NCBI GenBank assembly: GCA_017302035.1
Contig: JAFLEA010000009.1
Location: forward strand, 1-64,000
Length of the DNA: 64,000 bases
Direction of reading: 5' to 3'
DNA from: Lysobacterales bacterium
Lineage (GTDB): Bacteria; Pseudomonadota; Gammaproteobacteria; Xanthomonadales; Xanthomonadaceae
How positions within the stretch are numbered: the first letter of the stretch is position 1; every line of letters begins with the position of its first letter. A program made the translations under genes and the position numbers. Below, one piece after another: positions 39,030-49,692 of this stretch. The notes below the pieces were generated by a model. The model saw only the letters and a program-made list of their open reading frames with translations. It had not been told where the DNA came from and made no database searches.

Positions 39030-40132
39030 GCGCAGGTGGCGGGACATCCGGCGCCGAAGCGTTGCTCGACCTGGTCCGCGAGGATCTGCGCGATTTCGGC
39101 GGCTATGCGTCGGCGCGCAGCCATGCGCTGCCGGGCGAGGTCTGGCTGAACGCCAACGAGAATCCGTGGGCCAACCCGGCCGATGCGGGAGGCGGCAACC
39201 GGCGCTATCCCGATCCGCAACCGCCGGCCCTGCGCGAGGCGCTGGCGCGGCTGTACGGTTGCCGGCAGGACCAGTTGCTCATCGGCCGCGGCAGCGACGA
39301 GGCCATCGACCTGCTGGTGCGCGTGTTGTGCGTGCCCGGCCGCGATGCGGTGGTGGTCACCCCGCCGGTGTTCGGCATGTATGCGGTCAGCGCGCGCCTG
39401 CAGGGCGCGCCACTGCTCGAGGTGCCGCTGGTCGATGGCGAGGCGGGCTTCGGCGCCGACCTGGACGCGGTTGCCGTGGCCGCGGAGCGGGGTGGGGCGA
39501 AACTCGTATTCCTGTGCTCGCCGTCCAACCCGACCGGCGCCAGCGTGCCGCCTGCGGATATCACGGCCTTGGCACGGCGCTTGGCCGGGCGCGCGCTGGT
39601 GGTGGTGGACGAGGCCTACGGCGAGTTTTCCGACCAGCCTTCGGCGATTGCCCTGATGGATGCGCATCCGAACATTGCGGTACTGCGCACCTTGTCCAAG
39701 GCGCATGCGCTGGCGGCCGCGCGGGTCGGCGCGCTGATCGCCGATCCGGCGCTGGTGCGGGTGCTGCGCGCCTGCCAGGCGCCGTATCCGATCCCGACCC
39801 CGTGCGCCGAGCTGGCCTTGGCCGCGCTGTCGGAGGAGGCGCTGGTGCGCACCGCCGCGCGGGTGGCGCAGCTGTGCGCCGAGCGCGCGCGGATGCAGGA
39901 GGCCCTGGCTTCGTTGCCCGGCGTGCGGCGCGTGTATCCCTCCGAGGGCAACTACCTGCTGGTCCGCTTCGCCGACGCCGATGCGGCCTTCGCGCGTTTG
40001 CTCGCCGCCGGCGTGGTGGTGCGCGACCAGCGCGCCGCGCCGCAACTGGGCGACGCCCTGCGCGTCAGCCTGGGTACTCCCGAACAGAACGCACGCGTGC
40101 TGGCCGCGCTGGCCGCCAGGGAAGCCGCATGA
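39026..40132 (+). CDS. hisC: Histidinol-phosphate aminotransferase
   Basis: A 368-residue fold-type I PLP enzyme that transfers an amino group from glutamate to imidazole-acetol phosphate. [10 protein letters not shown] is the typical N-terminal segment. The PLP lysine is about Lys225 in [15 protein letters not shown], with [11 protein letters not shown] and [10 protein letters not shown] in the cofactor site. ATGA overlaps join it to hisD and hisB. Confidence 0.95.
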   Translation: MSAGGGTSGAEALLDLVREDLRDFGGYASARSHALPGEVWLNANENPWANPADAGGGNRRYPDPQPPALREALARLYGCRQDQLLIGRGSDEAIDLLVRVLCVPGRDAVVVTPPVFGMYAVSARLQGAPLLEVPLVDGEAGFGADLDAVAVAAERGGAKLVFLCSPSNPTGASVPPADITALARRLAGRALVVVDEAYGEFSDQPSAIALMDAHPNIAVLRTLSKAHALAAARVGALIADPALVRVLRACQAPYPIPTPCAELALAALSEEALVRTAARVAQLCAERARMQEALASLPGVRRVYPSEGNYLLVRFADADAAFARLLAAGVVVRDQRAAPQLGDALRVSLGTPEQNARVLAALAAREAA

Positions 40133-41202
40133 CCCCCATCCTGTTCATCGACCGCGACGGCACCTTGATCGAGGAACCGGAAGATTTCCAGATCGACGCC
40201 TACGAGAAGCTGCGTTTCGTCCGCGGCGTGGTCCCGGCACTGCTGAAGCTGCGCGACGCCGGTTGGCAGTTCGTGATGGTGTCCAACCAGGACGGGCTCG
40301 GCAGCGAGGGCTATCCGCAGGCCAGCTTCGATGGCCCGCATCGGCTGATGATGCAGCTGTTCGAAAGCCAGGGAGTTGTTTTCCGCGACGTGCTGATCGA
40401 CACCAGCTGGCCGCACGAGGACAAGCCCACGCGCAAGCCTGGCATCGGCCTGGTACTGCCCTACGTGCAGGACCGCACGATCGACTGGAAGCGCTCGGCC
40501 ATGGTCGGCGACCGGCCCACCGACAATGCCTTCGCCGCCAACCTCGGCATCCGTGCCTTCCAGCTGCAGACCGCCCAGTTCGGCGGCGAATGGGACTGGG
40601 CCGGGATCGCGCACGAACTGGCCGATGCGCCGCGCCGCGCGGTGGTCGAACGCAACACCCGGGAAACCCGGATCCGGGTCGAGGTCGACCTGGACCGCGC
40701 CGCCGAGCCGCAGGTCCATACCGGCCTGCCGTTCTACGACCACATGCTCGAACAGATCGGCAAGCATGCAGGCTTCGAGCTGAAGATCCGCGCCGACGGT
40801 GACCTGCACATCGACGAGCACCACACCATCGAGGATACCGCGCTGGCCCTGGGCCAGGCGCTGCGCGAGGCGCTGGGCGACAAGCGCGGGATCGGGCGGT
40901 ATGGTTTCGTGCTGCCGATGGACGAGGCTCTGGCGAGTGCGGCGCTGGATTTCAGCGGTCGCGCCTATCTGGTGTTCGACGGGCAGTTCCGGCGCGAGCG
41001 GGTGGGCGACATGCCGACCGAACTGGTGCCGCACTTTTTCCGCTCGCTGTGCGACGCGGCTGGGCTCAACCTGCACCTGAAGGTGGAGGGCGACAACGAC
41101 CACCACAAGATCGAAGCCAGCTTCAAGGCGCTGGCCCGCGCGTTGCGCCAGGCCATCCGCCGCGACGGTGATGCGTTGCCGTCGACCAAGGGGGTGCTGT
41201 GA
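40129..41202 (+). CDS. hisB: Bifunctional histidinol-phosphatase / imidazoleglycerol-phosphate dehydratase
   Basis: A 357-residue fusion of two pathway steps. Residues 1-165 form the HAD-type histidinol phosphatase with Asp8 and Asp10 ([12 protein letters not shown]) and [12 protein letters not shown]. From about 170 the IGP dehydratase domain follows, with [37 protein letters not shown] and [18 protein letters not shown] supplying the manganese ligands. Such fusions are typical of gammaproteobacteria. It overlaps hisC and hisH. Confidence 0.97.
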   Translation: MTPILFIDRDGTLIEEPEDFQIDAYEKLRFVRGVVPALLKLRDAGWQFVMVSNQDGLGSEGYPQASFDGPHRLMMQLFESQGVVFRDVLIDTSWPHEDKPTRKPGIGLVLPYVQDRTIDWKRSAMVGDRPTDNAFAANLGIRAFQLQTAQFGGEWDWAGIAHELADAPRRAVVERNTRETRIRVEVDLDRAAEPQVHTGLPFYDHMLEQIGKHAGFELKIRADGDLHIDEHHTIEDTALALGQALREALGDKRGIGRYGFVLPMDEALASAALDFSGRAYLVFDGQFRRERVGDMPTELVPHFFRSLCDAAGLNLHLKVEGDNDHHKIEASFKALARALRQAIRRDGDALPSTKGVL

Positions 41203-41813
41203 ATCGGAACGGCAGGGTGCGCGTGGTCGTGGTCGATGCCGGCGGCGCCAACCTCGGTTCGGTCTGCTATGCACTCGAACGGCACCGCGTGGAGCCGCAG
41301 GTGATCGCCGATGCCGCGGGGCTGGAGGGCGCGGAGCGAGTGATCCTGCCCGGCGTCGGCGCCGCGCCGGAGGCGATGCGCCGGCTGCGGGCGCAGGGCC
41401 TGGTCGAGCCGCTGCGGGCGCTGCAGGTGCCGCTGCTGGGCATTTGCCTGGGGATGCAGTTGCTGTACGAGCGTTCGGAAGAGGGCGGGGTGGAGTGCCT
41501 GGGCCTGTTGCCCGGCACGGTGCGCCGGCTCGAGTCGGCACCGGGCATCCGCATCCCGCACATGGGCTGGAACACGCTGCAGAGGATGCGGTCGTCGTCG
41601 TTGCTGGATGGCGTGCCCGAAGGCGCCAGCGCCTACTTCGTCCACGGCTATGCCGCGCCGGTGACCGCCGACACCGTGGCCGCGAGCGATCATGGTGGGC
41701 TGTTCGCCGCCGTGGTCCAGCAGGGCCGCCGCTGCGGTGCGCAGTTCCACCCCGAACGCTCCGCCACCACCGGTGCGCGCATCCTGCGCAATTTCCTGGA
41801 GATGGACTTCTGA
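41199..41813 (+). CDS. hisH: Imidazole glycerol phosphate synthase, glutaminase subunit
   Basis: A 204-residue class I glutamine amidotransferase that feeds ammonia to HisF. The triad is Cys83 (GICLGMQLL), His184 and Glu186 (FHPERS). The N-terminal loop reads GGANLGSV where most HisH have GxGNLxSV, a small change. The GTG at 41199 overlaps the hisB stop and follows AAGGGGG. The TGA shares its last base with the hisA ATG. Confidence 0.94.
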   Translation: MNRNGRVRVVVVDAGGANLGSVCYALERHRVEPQVIADAAGLEGAERVILPGVGAAPEAMRRLRAQGLVEPLRALQVPLLGICLGMQLLYERSEEGGVECLGLLPGTVRRLESAPGIRIPHMGWNTLQRMRSSSLLDGVPEGASAYFVHGYAAPVTADTVAASDHGGLFAAVVQQGRRCGAQFHPERSATTGARILRNFLEMDF

Positions 41814-42568
41814 TGGACTTCACCGTCTATCCGGCCCTTGACATCCGCGACGGCCGGGTGGTGCGCCTGGCGCAGGGCGACTACGCGCGCGAGACCCGCT
41901 ACGGCGACGATCCGTTGCCGCGCGCGCTGGCTTTCGCGCAGGCCGGCGCGCGCTGGATGCACCTGGTCGACCTGGACGCGGCCCGGGCCGGCGGCTACAC
42001 CCTGGCCGGCCTGCTCGGCCAAATCACCCGCGTCGCCGGCGTGCAGGTGCAAACCGGAGGCGGCGTGCGCTCGCGCGACGACGTGGCGCGGATCCTCGAT
42101 GCCGGCGCGGCACGGGTGGTGGTCGGCTCGCTGGCGGTGCGCGAGCCGCGGACGGTGGCCGCATGGCTGGCCGAGTTCGGCGGCGAGCGGATCACCGTGG
42201 CCCTGGACACCCGCCGGGATGCCGCCGGTGCCTGGCGGCTGCCGGTGCACGGCTGGACCGAGGACGCAGGCGCCACCCTGGACGCGCTGCTGCCGGGCTA
42301 CCTGCACGCCGGCCTGCGCCACCTGCTGTGTACCGACATCGCCCGCGACGGCATGCTGTCCGGACCGAACCTGGCGCTGTACGCGCATTTGCGCGCGCTG
42401 GCGCCGGGCGTGGCGGTGCAGGCGTCCGGCGGGGTGCGCGATGCGCACGACGTACAGGCCACACGCGAAGCGGGCTGCGCCGGCGCGGTGCTGGGCCGGG
42501 CCCTGCTCGAAGGTCGATTGCGGCTGGCCGATGCGCTGGCCTGCCAGGGTGGAGCGCTGCCGTGCTGA
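41813..42568 (+). CDS. hisA: Phosphoribosylformimino-5-aminoimidazole carboxamide ribotide isomerase
   Basis: A 251-residue TIM barrel that opens the ribose ring of ProFAR by an Amadori rearrangement. It has [18 protein letters not shown] with catalytic Asp10, the phosphate-binding TGGGVRS, and the second Asp region [16 protein letters not shown]. It starts in a TGATG overlap with hisH, whose CTGGAG serves as the ribosome site. Confidence 0.95.
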   Translation: MDFTVYPALDIRDGRVVRLAQGDYARETRYGDDPLPRALAFAQAGARWMHLVDLDAARAGGYTLAGLLGQITRVAGVQVQTGGGVRSRDDVARILDAGAARVVVGSLAVREPRTVAAWLAEFGGERITVALDTRRDAAGAWRLPVHGWTEDAGATLDALLPGYLHAGLRHLLCTDIARDGMLSGPNLALYAHLRALAPGVAVQASGGVRDAHDVQATREAGCAGAVLGRALLEGRLRLADALACQGGALPC

Positions 42569-43335
42569 GCCGTCGCATCATCCCCTGCCTGGACGTGCGC
42601 GACGGCCGGGTGGTCAAGGGGGTGCGCTTCCGCAACCATATCGACATGGGCGACATCGTCGAGCTGGCGCTGCGCTATCGCGACCAGGGCGCCGACGAAC
42701 TGGTGTTCTACGACATCGGTGCCAGTCCCGAAGGGCGCTCGGTGGACCATGCCTGGATCGAGCGGGTGGCGCGGCTGATCGACATCCCGTTCTGCGTGGC
42801 CGGCGGCATTGCCGACGTGGAGACCGCGCGCCGGGTGTTGCACGCCGGTGCCGACAAGATTTCGGTCAACACGCCGGCGCTGCAGCGGCCGGCGCTGGTG
42901 GCCGAACTGGCCGATGCCTTCGGCGTGCAATGCGTGGTGGTGGGCATCGACTCGATCCGCGAGACCGACGGCCAGTGGCGGGTACGCAGCCATACCGGGG
43001 ATCCGGCGAAGATGCGGGCGCCGGCGCTGCGAACCCTGGATTGGATCGCCGAGGTGCAGAGTCTGGGTGCCGGCGAGATCGTGCTCAACTGCATGGACAG
43101 CGACGGCGTGCGTCGCGGCTACGACATCGCCCAGTTGCGCCAGGCCCGCGAGGCCTGCCGGGTGCCGCTGGTGGCCTCCGGCGGGGCCGGTGATATGCTC
43201 CATTTCGCCGAAGCCTTCGAGCAGGCCGACGTCGATGGCGCGCTGGCGGCCAGCGTGTTTCATGCAGGGGTGATCGCCATTCCCGAACTCAAGCGCTTCC
43301 TCCGGCAACGGGGGATCGAGGTGCGCAATGCCTGA
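42562..43335 (+). CDS. hisF: Imidazole glycerol phosphate synthase, cyclase subunit
   Basis: A 257-residue TIM barrel that uses ammonia from HisH to make imidazole glycerol phosphate and AICAR. Asp11 lies in [28 protein letters not shown] binds phosphate, and the second catalytic Asp lies in [22 protein letters not shown] is near the end. The GTG start at 42562 overlaps hisA by seven bases. Confidence 0.96.
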   Translation: MLSRRIIPCLDVRDGRVVKGVRFRNHIDMGDIVELALRYRDQGADELVFYDIGASPEGRSVDHAWIERVARLIDIPFCVAGGIADVETARRVLHAGADKISVNTPALQRPALVAELADAFGVQCVVVGIDSIRETDGQWRVRSHTGDPAKMRAPALRTLDWIAEVQSLGAGEIVLNCMDSDGVRRGYDIAQLRQAREACRVPLVASGGAGDMLHFAEAFEQADVDGALAASVFHAGVIAIPELKRFLRQRGIEVRNA

Positions 43336-44011
43336 TCCGTCTGCCGGCACGCAGTCCGCGGTGAGCTTCCCGCCGTTGTTCCCGGACGCGCTGGACTGGA
43401 ACAAGGGCGAAGGCCTGGTTCCGGCGATCGTCCAGGATGCCGATACGCTGCGCGTGCTGATGCTCGGCTACATGGACCGCAATGCGCTGCGGATCACCCT
43501 GGAGACGCGGCTGGTGACCTTTTTCAGCCGCAGCCGGCAGCAGCTGTGGACCAAGGGCGAGAGCTCGGGGCACGTGCTGGACCTGGTGGGCCTGGGGGCC
43601 GACTGCGACTCGGATACCTTGCTGGTGCTGGCGCGTCCACGGGGGCCGACCTGCCACTTGCAGCGGGAGAGCTGCTTCGAAGGCGCGCCGGCGCGCGAAT
43701 CCGCCCAGCCGCTGGCCGCCGGCGAGGTCGCTTTTCTCGGCGAACTGGACGCGCTGGTCGCGGCCCGCGCGCGCACGCGTCCGGCCGGCAGCTACACCAC
43801 CGCCCTGTTCGAATCGGGGGTGCGCCGGATCGCGCAGAAGGTCGGGGAGGAGGGCGTGGAGACGGCGCTCGCCGGGGTGTCGCAGAACGACGACCAGTTG
43901 CTGGATGAAGCGGCGGACCTGATCTACCACCTCACCGTGCTGCTGCACGCGCGCGGGCTGGCACTGGCCCATGCGGTCGAGGTACTCGAGCGCCGCCACG
44001 AGGGCGGCTAG
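43328..44011 (+). CDS. hisI: Bifunctional PR-AMP cyclohydrolase / PR-ATP pyrophosphatase
   Basis: A 227-residue HisIE fusion for steps 2 and 3 of the pathway. The HisI part (about 20-125) has [35 protein letters not shown] and the metal-binding Cys/Asp stretch DCDSDT with CHLQRESCF. The HisE part (about 130-227) has [27 protein letters not shown] and [14 protein letters not shown]. It closes the his operon, overlapping hisF by eight bases. Confidence 0.95.
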   Translation: MPDPSAGTQSAVSFPPLFPDALDWNKGEGLVPAIVQDADTLRVLMLGYMDRNALRITLETRLVTFFSRSRQQLWTKGESSGHVLDLVGLGADCDSDTLLVLARPRGPTCHLQRESCFEGAPARESAQPLAAGEVAFLGELDALVAARARTRPAGSYTTALFESGVRRIAQKVGEEGVETALAGVSQNDDQLLDEAADLIYHLTVLLHARGLALAHAVEVLERRHEGG

Positions 44012-44104
44012 CGCCAGCCGCGGGTTGGCCGCCCCCCGCACCCGGATCAAGCCAGCCGGCCCACCGCCGGCCCTACAATGATCGGGTCCATACGGGAACA
44101 GTGC

Positions 44105-45688
44105 ATGTCGATCCGTTTTTCCGTCGCTGTCGCATTGGCTTTCGCGATCGTCGCCCCTGCGTCCGGCGAGGAGGGCGTGCGCGAGATTTCCGGATACGTG
44201 CACCTGGAACGCGACGGACGCGGCGGACGCAGTCCGTCCGAACCCGGTCTGCCCGGAGTGGCGGTATCCAACGGAACGGACCTTGTCCACACCGATGCGC
44301 AGGGCCGATACCGGATTGTGGCGCGACCGGGTCAGGTCGTGTTCGTGGTCAAGCCTGACGGCTACCGCTTCGCCTCCGCCGCGGACGGTCTGCCCGCATT
44401 CTGGCATCGGGTGGCGGCGGACACCGGCGCCGGGGTCGATTTCGGCCTGTCGGGAGCCGCCAACCCCCGGGGAACGATGCGCAAGCGCGGGGCGACCGAA
44501 GTGCTGCTGTTCACCGACAGCCAGGTCAAGAGCGGGATCGACATCGACCATTACCGGCGCGACATCGTCGAGCCCATCGTCGGCCGGTACCCGGCTGCCT
44601 TCGGCACCACCCTGGGCGACCTTGTGGACGACGAAATGGAGCTCTACCCGGCGCTCAACGCGGTCACCACCCGGCTGGGCGTGCCCTGGTTCCACGTGCC
44701 GGGAAACCACGACGTGGATCCGGGCGCGGCCACCGACGAAGATTCGCTGGCGGGCTGGGGCGCGGTCTACGGTCCCGACACCTATGCGGTGGAGGAGGGC
44801 GGGGCGGCGTTCGTGTTCCTCGACGACGTGGTCCTGCAGCCCGGGCAGGCACCGGCCTATGTGGGCGGCCTGCGCGAAGACCAGTTCCGGTTCCTGGAGC
44901 GCTACCTGGCGCAGTTGCCGCGCGAGCGCCTGCTGGTGCTGGGCATGCACATCCCGGTGTTCGATACCGGCGGCCGCCAGACCTTCCGCGCCGATGATCG
45001 CGAGCGCCTGTTCGCGTTGCTGCGCGACCGGCCGCGGGTGTTGCTGCTCAGCGGCCACAGCCATGTCCAGCAGCATTACTGGCACGGCGAGAAAGATGGC
45101 TGGCACGGCGCATCGCCGTTGCACGAGTACAACGTCGGCGCGGCTTGCGGCGCGTTCTGGTCGGGTGCGCCTGACGCGCTGGGCATCCCGGACGCGACCA
45201 TGGCCGACGGCTCGCCCAACGGCTACGCGGTGCTGTCGCTGCCGGGCGATGGCAGCTATGCGTTGGCCTACCACCCAGCGCGCGCCCCGGCCGACGACTC
45301 TGCCTTCACCGAAGCAATGGCGCTGCACGCACCGCGCGCGCTGCGACGCGACGCTTACCCGGCCTGGGGCGTGTTCGCCAACGTGTTCATGGGCGATGCC
45401 GACACCCGGGTCGAGTACCGGATCGACGGCGGCGAGTGGAGACCGATGCGCCGCGTCGAGCGCGCTGACCCGCGCCTGCTGCTGGAGAACGTTGCCGACG
45501 ACCTGGCCCCGACCTTGCGCGGCTTCGATCGTTCGCCCGAAGCGGTGGATTCCACCCATCTGTGGCGCGGCGCGCTGGCCACCGACCTGTCCTTGGGCGA
45601 GCACCGGGTCGAAGTCCGTGCGTTCGACCGCTGGCAGGGCGAGGTGTCCGCTTCGACCACGTATACCCTGCAGGACGCGGCCGACTGA
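44105..45688 (+). CDS. Exported calcineurin-like metallophosphoesterase
   Basis: A 527-residue protein with a signal peptide (about 1-22, ending APASG-EEG). An N-terminal carboxypeptidase-regulatory/MetallophosN-like domain (about 25-115) has GLPGVAVSNG and TDAQGRYRI. The catalytic domain carries FTDSQ, GDLVDDE, PGNHDVDPG, MHIPVF and SGHSHVQ, the usual metal-binding set. A MetallophosC-like C-terminal domain ends the protein. The substrate is unknown. TACAAT at 44074-44079 may be its -10. It is a single gene after the his operon, with a hairpin following. Confidence 0.85.
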   Translation: MSIRFSVAVALAFAIVAPASGEEGVREISGYVHLERDGRGGRSPSEPGLPGVAVSNGTDLVHTDAQGRYRIVARPGQVVFVVKPDGYRFASAADGLPAFWHRVAADTGAGVDFGLSGAANPRGTMRKRGATEVLLFTDSQVKSGIDIDHYRRDIVEPIVGRYPAAFGTTLGDLVDDEMELYPALNAVTTRLGVPWFHVPGNHDVDPGAATDEDSLAGWGAVYGPDTYAVEEGGAAFVFLDDVVLQPGQAPAYVGGLREDQFRFLERYLAQLPRERLLVLGMHIPVFDTGGRQTFRADDRERLFALLRDRPRVLLLSGHSHVQQHYWHGEKDGWHGASPLHEYNVGAACGAFWSGAPDALGIPDATMADGSPNGYAVLSLPGDGSYALAYHPARAPADDSAFTEAMALHAPRALRRDAYPAWGVFANVFMGDADTRVEYRIDGGEWRPMRRVERADPRLLLENVADDLAPTLRGFDRSPEAVDSTHLWRGALATDLSLGEHRVEVRAFDRWQGEVSASTTYTLQDAAD

Positions 45689-45704
45689 CCCGCGGAAACG
45701 CGAA

Positions 45705-45722
45705 ACGCCCCTTGCGGGGCGT
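45705..45722 (+). terminator. Hairpin after the phosphoesterase gene
   Basis: ACGCCCC (45705-45711) pairs with GGGGCGT (45716-45722) around TTGC. There is no T-run on either side, so it is a weak terminator candidate between convergent genes. Confidence 0.4.
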
Positions 45723-45863
45723 CTGCGGCATGTCCGCGGCTGGCTTGCGTGGGCTGGCTGGCTCGGATCGCGTGGCTGGCACGCCATGGGCGGGCGGGCT
45801 GCGTGGCGCGCAGTCTAGCCAGCGGCGCCGGCGCGTGATCGAACGCGAACCATTCTCAAGCCG

Positions 45864-46562
45864 CTACAGCGGCAGTTCGATCTCGAGGAAGCTGGCCACG
45901 TGGGTATGCCCGTGTGTCGCGTCGCCGTGGCGCGGCTCCGGATAGTCGGCCGGCCGGTCCACCAGCACGGTCTGCATGCCGGCCAGGCGTGCCGCGTCCA
46001 GTTCCTCGACCACGTCGGACAGGAACAGGATCTCGTGCGGGCGCAGGCCGATGGCCTCGGCGATGTGCGCGTAGCTGCCTGGTTCGCGCTTGCCGCCGAC
46101 CGCAGTGTCGAACCAGCCGCTGAACAACCCGGTCAGGTCGCCGGCATCGCTGTGGCCGAAGAACAGCTTCTGCGCCGGCACCGAGCCCGAGGAGTACACG
46201 TACAGCGGCACCCCCAGCGCGTGCCAGCGCTGCAGGGTCTGCGCCGCATCCGGGTAGATCGGGGCGGTGAAGTCGGCATTGCGGTAGCCGGCTTCCCAGA
46301 CCAGGCCCTGCAGCGCCTTGAGCGCGGTGTGCTTGTTGTCCTGGTCGATCCAGCCCTGCAATGTCTCCACGATCATCGCGTCCTGGCACAGCCCGCCGTT
46401 CTCGGCGGCGACCTGGTCCAACCAGCGCCGCACCTCCGGGTCGTGGCCGTGCTCGGCGACGAAGCCGGGCAGGGCGCGGCGCGCGTAGGGGAACAGCACG
46501 TCGCGCACGAAGGAAATGCCGCTGGTGGTGCCTTCGATGTCGGTGAGGATGGCGCCGGTCAT
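45864..46562 (-). CDS. mtnC: Acireductone synthase (enolase-phosphatase E1)
   Basis: A 232-residue HAD-family enzyme of methionine salvage that enolises and dephosphorylates 2,3-diketo-5-methylthiopentyl-1-phosphate. The nucleophile Asp8 lies in [41 protein letters not shown] and [12 protein letters not shown] supply the other HAD motifs. It starts five bases after the mtnD stop. Confidence 0.94.
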   Translation of the reverse strand: MTGAILTDIEGTTSGISFVRDVLFPYARRALPGFVAEHGHDPEVRRWLDQVAAENGGLCQDAMIVETLQGWIDQDNKHTALKALQGLVWEAGYRNADFTAPIYPDAAQTLQRWHALGVPLYVYSSGSVPAQKLFFGHSDAGDLTGLFSGWFDTAVGGKREPGSYAHIAEAIGLRPHEILFLSDVVEELDAARLAGMQTVLVDRPADYPEPRHGDATHGHTHVASFLEIELPL

Positions 46563-46567
46563 GTCGG

Positions 46568-47122
46568 TCAGGCCGCTTCCGGTTCGTAGCGCGGGAAGCG
46601 CGTGGCGATGTCGGTGCCGGTGAAGTGACCGACCCAGCCATCCGGCTCGGTGAAGAAGCGGATCGCCACGAAGTTGGGGGCCTCGCCCATGTCGAACCAG
46701 TGGGTGGCCCCGTCCGGCACCGCGATCAGGTCGTCCTTCACGCACTCGATCTCGTACACCTTGTCGCCCACGTGCAGGGTGAACAGGCCCGAGCCGGCGA
46801 CGAAGAAGCGCACTTCGTCTTCCTTGTGGAAGTGCTCGTCGAGGAACTTCTTGCGCATCTCGGCGCGATTGGGGTGGTCCGGGGCGATGCTGACCACGTC
46901 CACGGTCCTGAAGCCGCGTTCGGCCACCAGACGGTCGATGTCGGCGCGATAGGCGTCCAGCACCTGCTCGGGCGTTGCGCCGGGCTCGATCGGGGCGTTG
47001 GCCTGCCAGCGTTCGAAGGTCACGCCGATCCCCGCCAGTTCGGCGGCGATGGCCTGGCCGTCGGTGCTGGCGAACAGGGGCTGGCCCGGGTCGTTCTCGG
47101 CGAAGATGCGCAGTCGGCTCAT
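46568..47122 (-). CDS. mtnD: Acireductone dioxygenase
   Basis: A 184-residue cupin that oxidises acireductone, giving formate and the keto acid precursor of methionine (Fe form). Metal ligands are His97, His99, Glu103 ([12 protein letters not shown]) and His141, the same spacing as the Klebsiella enzyme. The ATG at 47122 follows a GAGGCA-like ribosome site. It is probably in one unit with mtnC and, across a 163-base gap, mtnB. Confidence 0.95.
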   Translation of the reverse strand: MSRLRIFAENDPGQPLFASTDGQAIAAELAGIGVTFERWQANAPIEPGATPEQVLDAYRADIDRLVAERGFRTVDVVSIAPDHPNRAEMRKKFLDEHFHKEDEVRFFVAGSGLFTLHVGDKVYEIECVKDDLIAVPDGATHWFDMGEAPNFVAIRFFTEPDGWVGHFTGTDIATRFPRYEPEAA

Positions 47123-47285
47123 GGGGTGCCTCGCGGGTGGGGCGGCGGGCGCCGCGTGGGGCGTCTAGAGTAGCAGCGGCGGGTCGCGGCATCGGCAACG
47201 CCGGCGAAATGGCGGAGGGCGACAGGTCCATCCACCGCCAGGCCGGAACCGTCGGCGCCGGTGTCGCCGCGGCGATGCACGGGGG

Positions 47286-47927
47286 TCAGTCGCGCGCGCC
47301 CAGCTTGCGCAGTTCGAGCTCGCAGCCGAGCAGGAACTCGAACGCCTCCAGGTGGCGACGCGCTTCGGCCATGTCGCGGCCCCAGGCGTACAGGCCGTGG
47401 CCGTCGATGAGATATCCCCACATCGCCTGGCTGTCGAGCAGGGCGTCGACCTGGGCGGCGAGCACATCCATGTCCTGGGTGTTGGCGAACACCGGCACGT
47501 CCACCGCGGTCTCGTGGGTGCTGTTGCCGTGGAAGGCCTTGAGCAGTTCGTAGCCTTCCAGGCGCACGTGGCCGGCACCGGCGTACAGGCGCGAGGCCAC
47601 GGTCTGCACCGGCGAGTGGGTATGCAGGACGCAGCCGATCTCCGGGTAGCGCCGGTACAGCTGGGTGTGCAGCAGGGTTTCGGCCGAGGGTCGCAGCGGC
47701 CGGCCGACGGCGCGGCCATCGAAGTCCACCACCATGATGTCGTCCTCGACCAGCCGGCCCTTGTCGCGGCCGGAGACGGTGATCGCGGCGTGGTGGTCGT
47801 CGAGCCGGTGCGAGAAGTTGCTGCTGGTGGCCGGAGTCCAGCCGGCCTGCGCCAGTTCGCGGATGTTGCCGATCAGCAACCGCGCCAGTTCGTGCAGGCG
47901 TGCGGGATCGTAGGGAAGGGCGCTCAT
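47286..47927 (-). CDS. mtnB: Methylthioribulose-1-phosphate dehydratase
   Basis: A 213-residue class II aldolase-fold zinc enzyme of methionine salvage. Zinc ligands are His102, His104 (LHTHSPVQT) and His177 (DGHGLYAWG). [13 protein letters not shown] and [10 protein letters not shown] are family signatures. mtnA, which makes its substrate, is not in the window. Confidence 0.93.
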   Translation of the reverse strand: MSALPYDPARLHELARLLIGNIRELAQAGWTPATSSNFSHRLDDHHAAITVSGRDKGRLVEDDIMVVDFDGRAVGRPLRPSAETLLHTQLYRRYPEIGCVLHTHSPVQTVASRLYAGAGHVRLEGYELLKAFHGNSTHETAVDVPVFANTQDMDVLAAQVDALLDSQAMWGYLIDGHGLYAWGRDMAEARRHLEAFEFLLGCELELRKLGARD

Positions 47928-47957
47928 GCCGCCATTCTAGCGGAGAGCCGGCCGACC

Positions 47958-47986
47958 GGAACGGCGCGGGTGCGCCGCGCCGTTCC
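47958..47986 (-). terminator. Perfect 11-bp hairpin between the APC permease gene and mtnB
   Basis: GGAACGGCGCG (47958-47968) pairs with CGCGCCGTTCC (47976-47986), with a seven-base loop. It lies 21 bases after the permease stop. There is no T-run, so it may be a weak or Rho-assisted terminator or a stabilising 3' structure. Confidence 0.5.
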
Positions 47987-48007
47987 GTGGATCGCATGCG
48001 CCGGCGG

Positions 48008-49555
48008 TCAGGCCTGCGGGCCCTCGTGGAACTTCGGTTCCGGCGGCATGCCGGGGGCGTGGTCGACAGGCTCGTTGCCGGGAATCATGTGGCTGCGGCG
48101 GTAGCCATAGGCGAAGTACACCACCAGCCCGATCGCGGCCCAGGCGAAGAACAGCATGATCGTGTAGCCGGACAGGTTCACGAACAGCAGCAGGCAGCCC
48201 AGGATCGACAGGATGCAGACCGGCCAGACGAGCGGCGTGCGGAACGGACGATGGCGGTTGGGCTGCTTGACCCGCAGGATCAGCACGCCGATGGAGACCA
48301 TGATGAAGGCGAACAGCGTGCCCGAGTTGGAGATGTCCGCCAGCATGCCGACCGGGAACAGCGCCGCGAAGGCGGCGACGAACAGGCCGGTGATGATGGT
48401 GATGACGTGCGGGGTGTGGAACTTCGGGTGCACGGTGGACAGCTTGCCCGGCAGCAGGCCGTCGCGCGACATGGTGAAGAAGATGCGGGTCTGGCCGTAG
48501 ATCATCATCAACACGACCGTCGGCAGCGCAAGCGCGGCGACGATGCCGATCACGTTGCCCCAGGCCGGGAAGCCGAGCACGCGCAGCACGTGCGCCAGCG
48601 GCTCGTGGCTGCACACCAGCGCGTCGGTATTGGCCGGCAACGCGCAGGCGGCGGCGAATTCCTTGCTGCCCGGGGGGATCGCGGCGCCGGCGGCGTCGAG
48701 CAGCGGCTGCGCACCCACCGCGCCCACCGCGCCGTAGCCCACCAGCAGGTAGAAGACGGTGCAGATGGCCAGCGAGCCGATCAGGCCGATCGGGATGTTG
48801 CGGTTCGGGTTCTTGGTTTCCTCGGCGGCGGTGGAGACCGCATCGAAGCCGACGTAGGCGAAGAAGATCGACGCCGCGGCGCCGAGCACGCCCACCCCGC
48901 CCATCGGGCTGCCCCAGCCGGTCGGCAGGAACGGCTTGAAATTCTCGTCCTGCGCCGCCGGCACCGCGATGGCGATGAACAGGATCAGTGCGGCGATCTT
49001 GAGCGTGACCAGCACCGCGTTGACCCAGGCGCTCTTGCTGGTGCCCAGCACCAGCAGGCCGGTGATGACCAGCGCGATCAGGCAGGCCAGGAGGTTGAAG
49101 GAGCCGCCGCCCTGGATGCCGACCTTGAGGTACAGCGGCAGGCCGTAGCCCGCGCTTTCGAGCAGGCCATTCATGTAGCCGGACCAGCCCACGGCCACGG
49201 CGCCGGCGGCGACCGCGTACTCGAGCACCAGCGCCCAGCCGACGATCCAGGCCAGCAGTTCGCCCAGCACGCCGTAGGTGTAGGTGTAGGCCGATCCCGA
49301 GACCGGCACCATCGAGGCCAGTTCGGCGTAGGCCAGCGCCGCCAGCGCGCACACGATGGCGGCGATGATGAAGGCCACCATCAGGCCGGGGCCGGCCTTC
49401 TGCCCGGCTTCTGCGGTCAGCACGAAGATGCCGGTGCCGATGACGGCGCCGATGCCCAGCAACGTCAGCTGGAGCGCGCCCAGTTGGCGCTTCAGCGATT
49501 TCTTTTCAGCCGTTTCCAGGATCTTGTCGAGCGGCTTGACGCGCCAGAAGAGCAT
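48008..49555 (-). CDS. APC-family amino acid permease (cationic amino acid transporter type)
   Basis: A 515-residue inner-membrane transporter with about 12-14 helices. The family signature GIGAVIGTGIFVL opens helix 1. PVSGSAYTYTYGVLGELLAWIVGWALVLEYAVA and FFAYVGFDAVSTAAEETKNPNRNIPIG place it with bacterial CAT-like (YhdG/SLC7) carriers. The substrate is likely a cationic or other amino acid but cannot be fixed. The ATG at 49555 has AAAGGGGAA just upstream. It is divergent from the Nudix gene. Confidence 0.88.
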   Translation of the reverse strand: MLFWRVKPLDKILETAEKKSLKRQLGALQLTLLGIGAVIGTGIFVLTAEAGQKAGPGLMVAFIIAAIVCALAALAYAELASMVPVSGSAYTYTYGVLGELLAWIVGWALVLEYAVAAGAVAVGWSGYMNGLLESAGYGLPLYLKVGIQGGGSFNLLACLIALVITGLLVLGTSKSAWVNAVLVTLKIAALILFIAIAVPAAQDENFKPFLPTGWGSPMGGVGVLGAAASIFFAYVGFDAVSTAAEETKNPNRNIPIGLIGSLAICTVFYLLVGYGAVGAVGAQPLLDAAGAAIPPGSKEFAAACALPANTDALVCSHEPLAHVLRVLGFPAWGNVIGIVAALALPTVVLMMIYGQTRIFFTMSRDGLLPGKLSTVHPKFHTPHVITIITGLFVAAFAALFPVGMLADISNSGTLFAFIMVSIGVLILRVKQPNRHRPFRTPLVWPVCILSILGCLLLFVNLSGYTIMLFFAWAAIGLVVYFAYGYRRSHMIPGNEPVDHAPGMPPEPKFHEGPQA

Positions 49556-49692
49556 GTGGGTTCCCCTTTTCCGAAACGCTGAACCCTGCCTGTCCGCAGG
49601 GGCTAGGTTGCCGACCTTAACCGCATTGCCGGCAGGGGCACAAGCGACGGAGGATGGCGCGATAATGCCCGCCCGTTGCTTCCGGCCATGCC

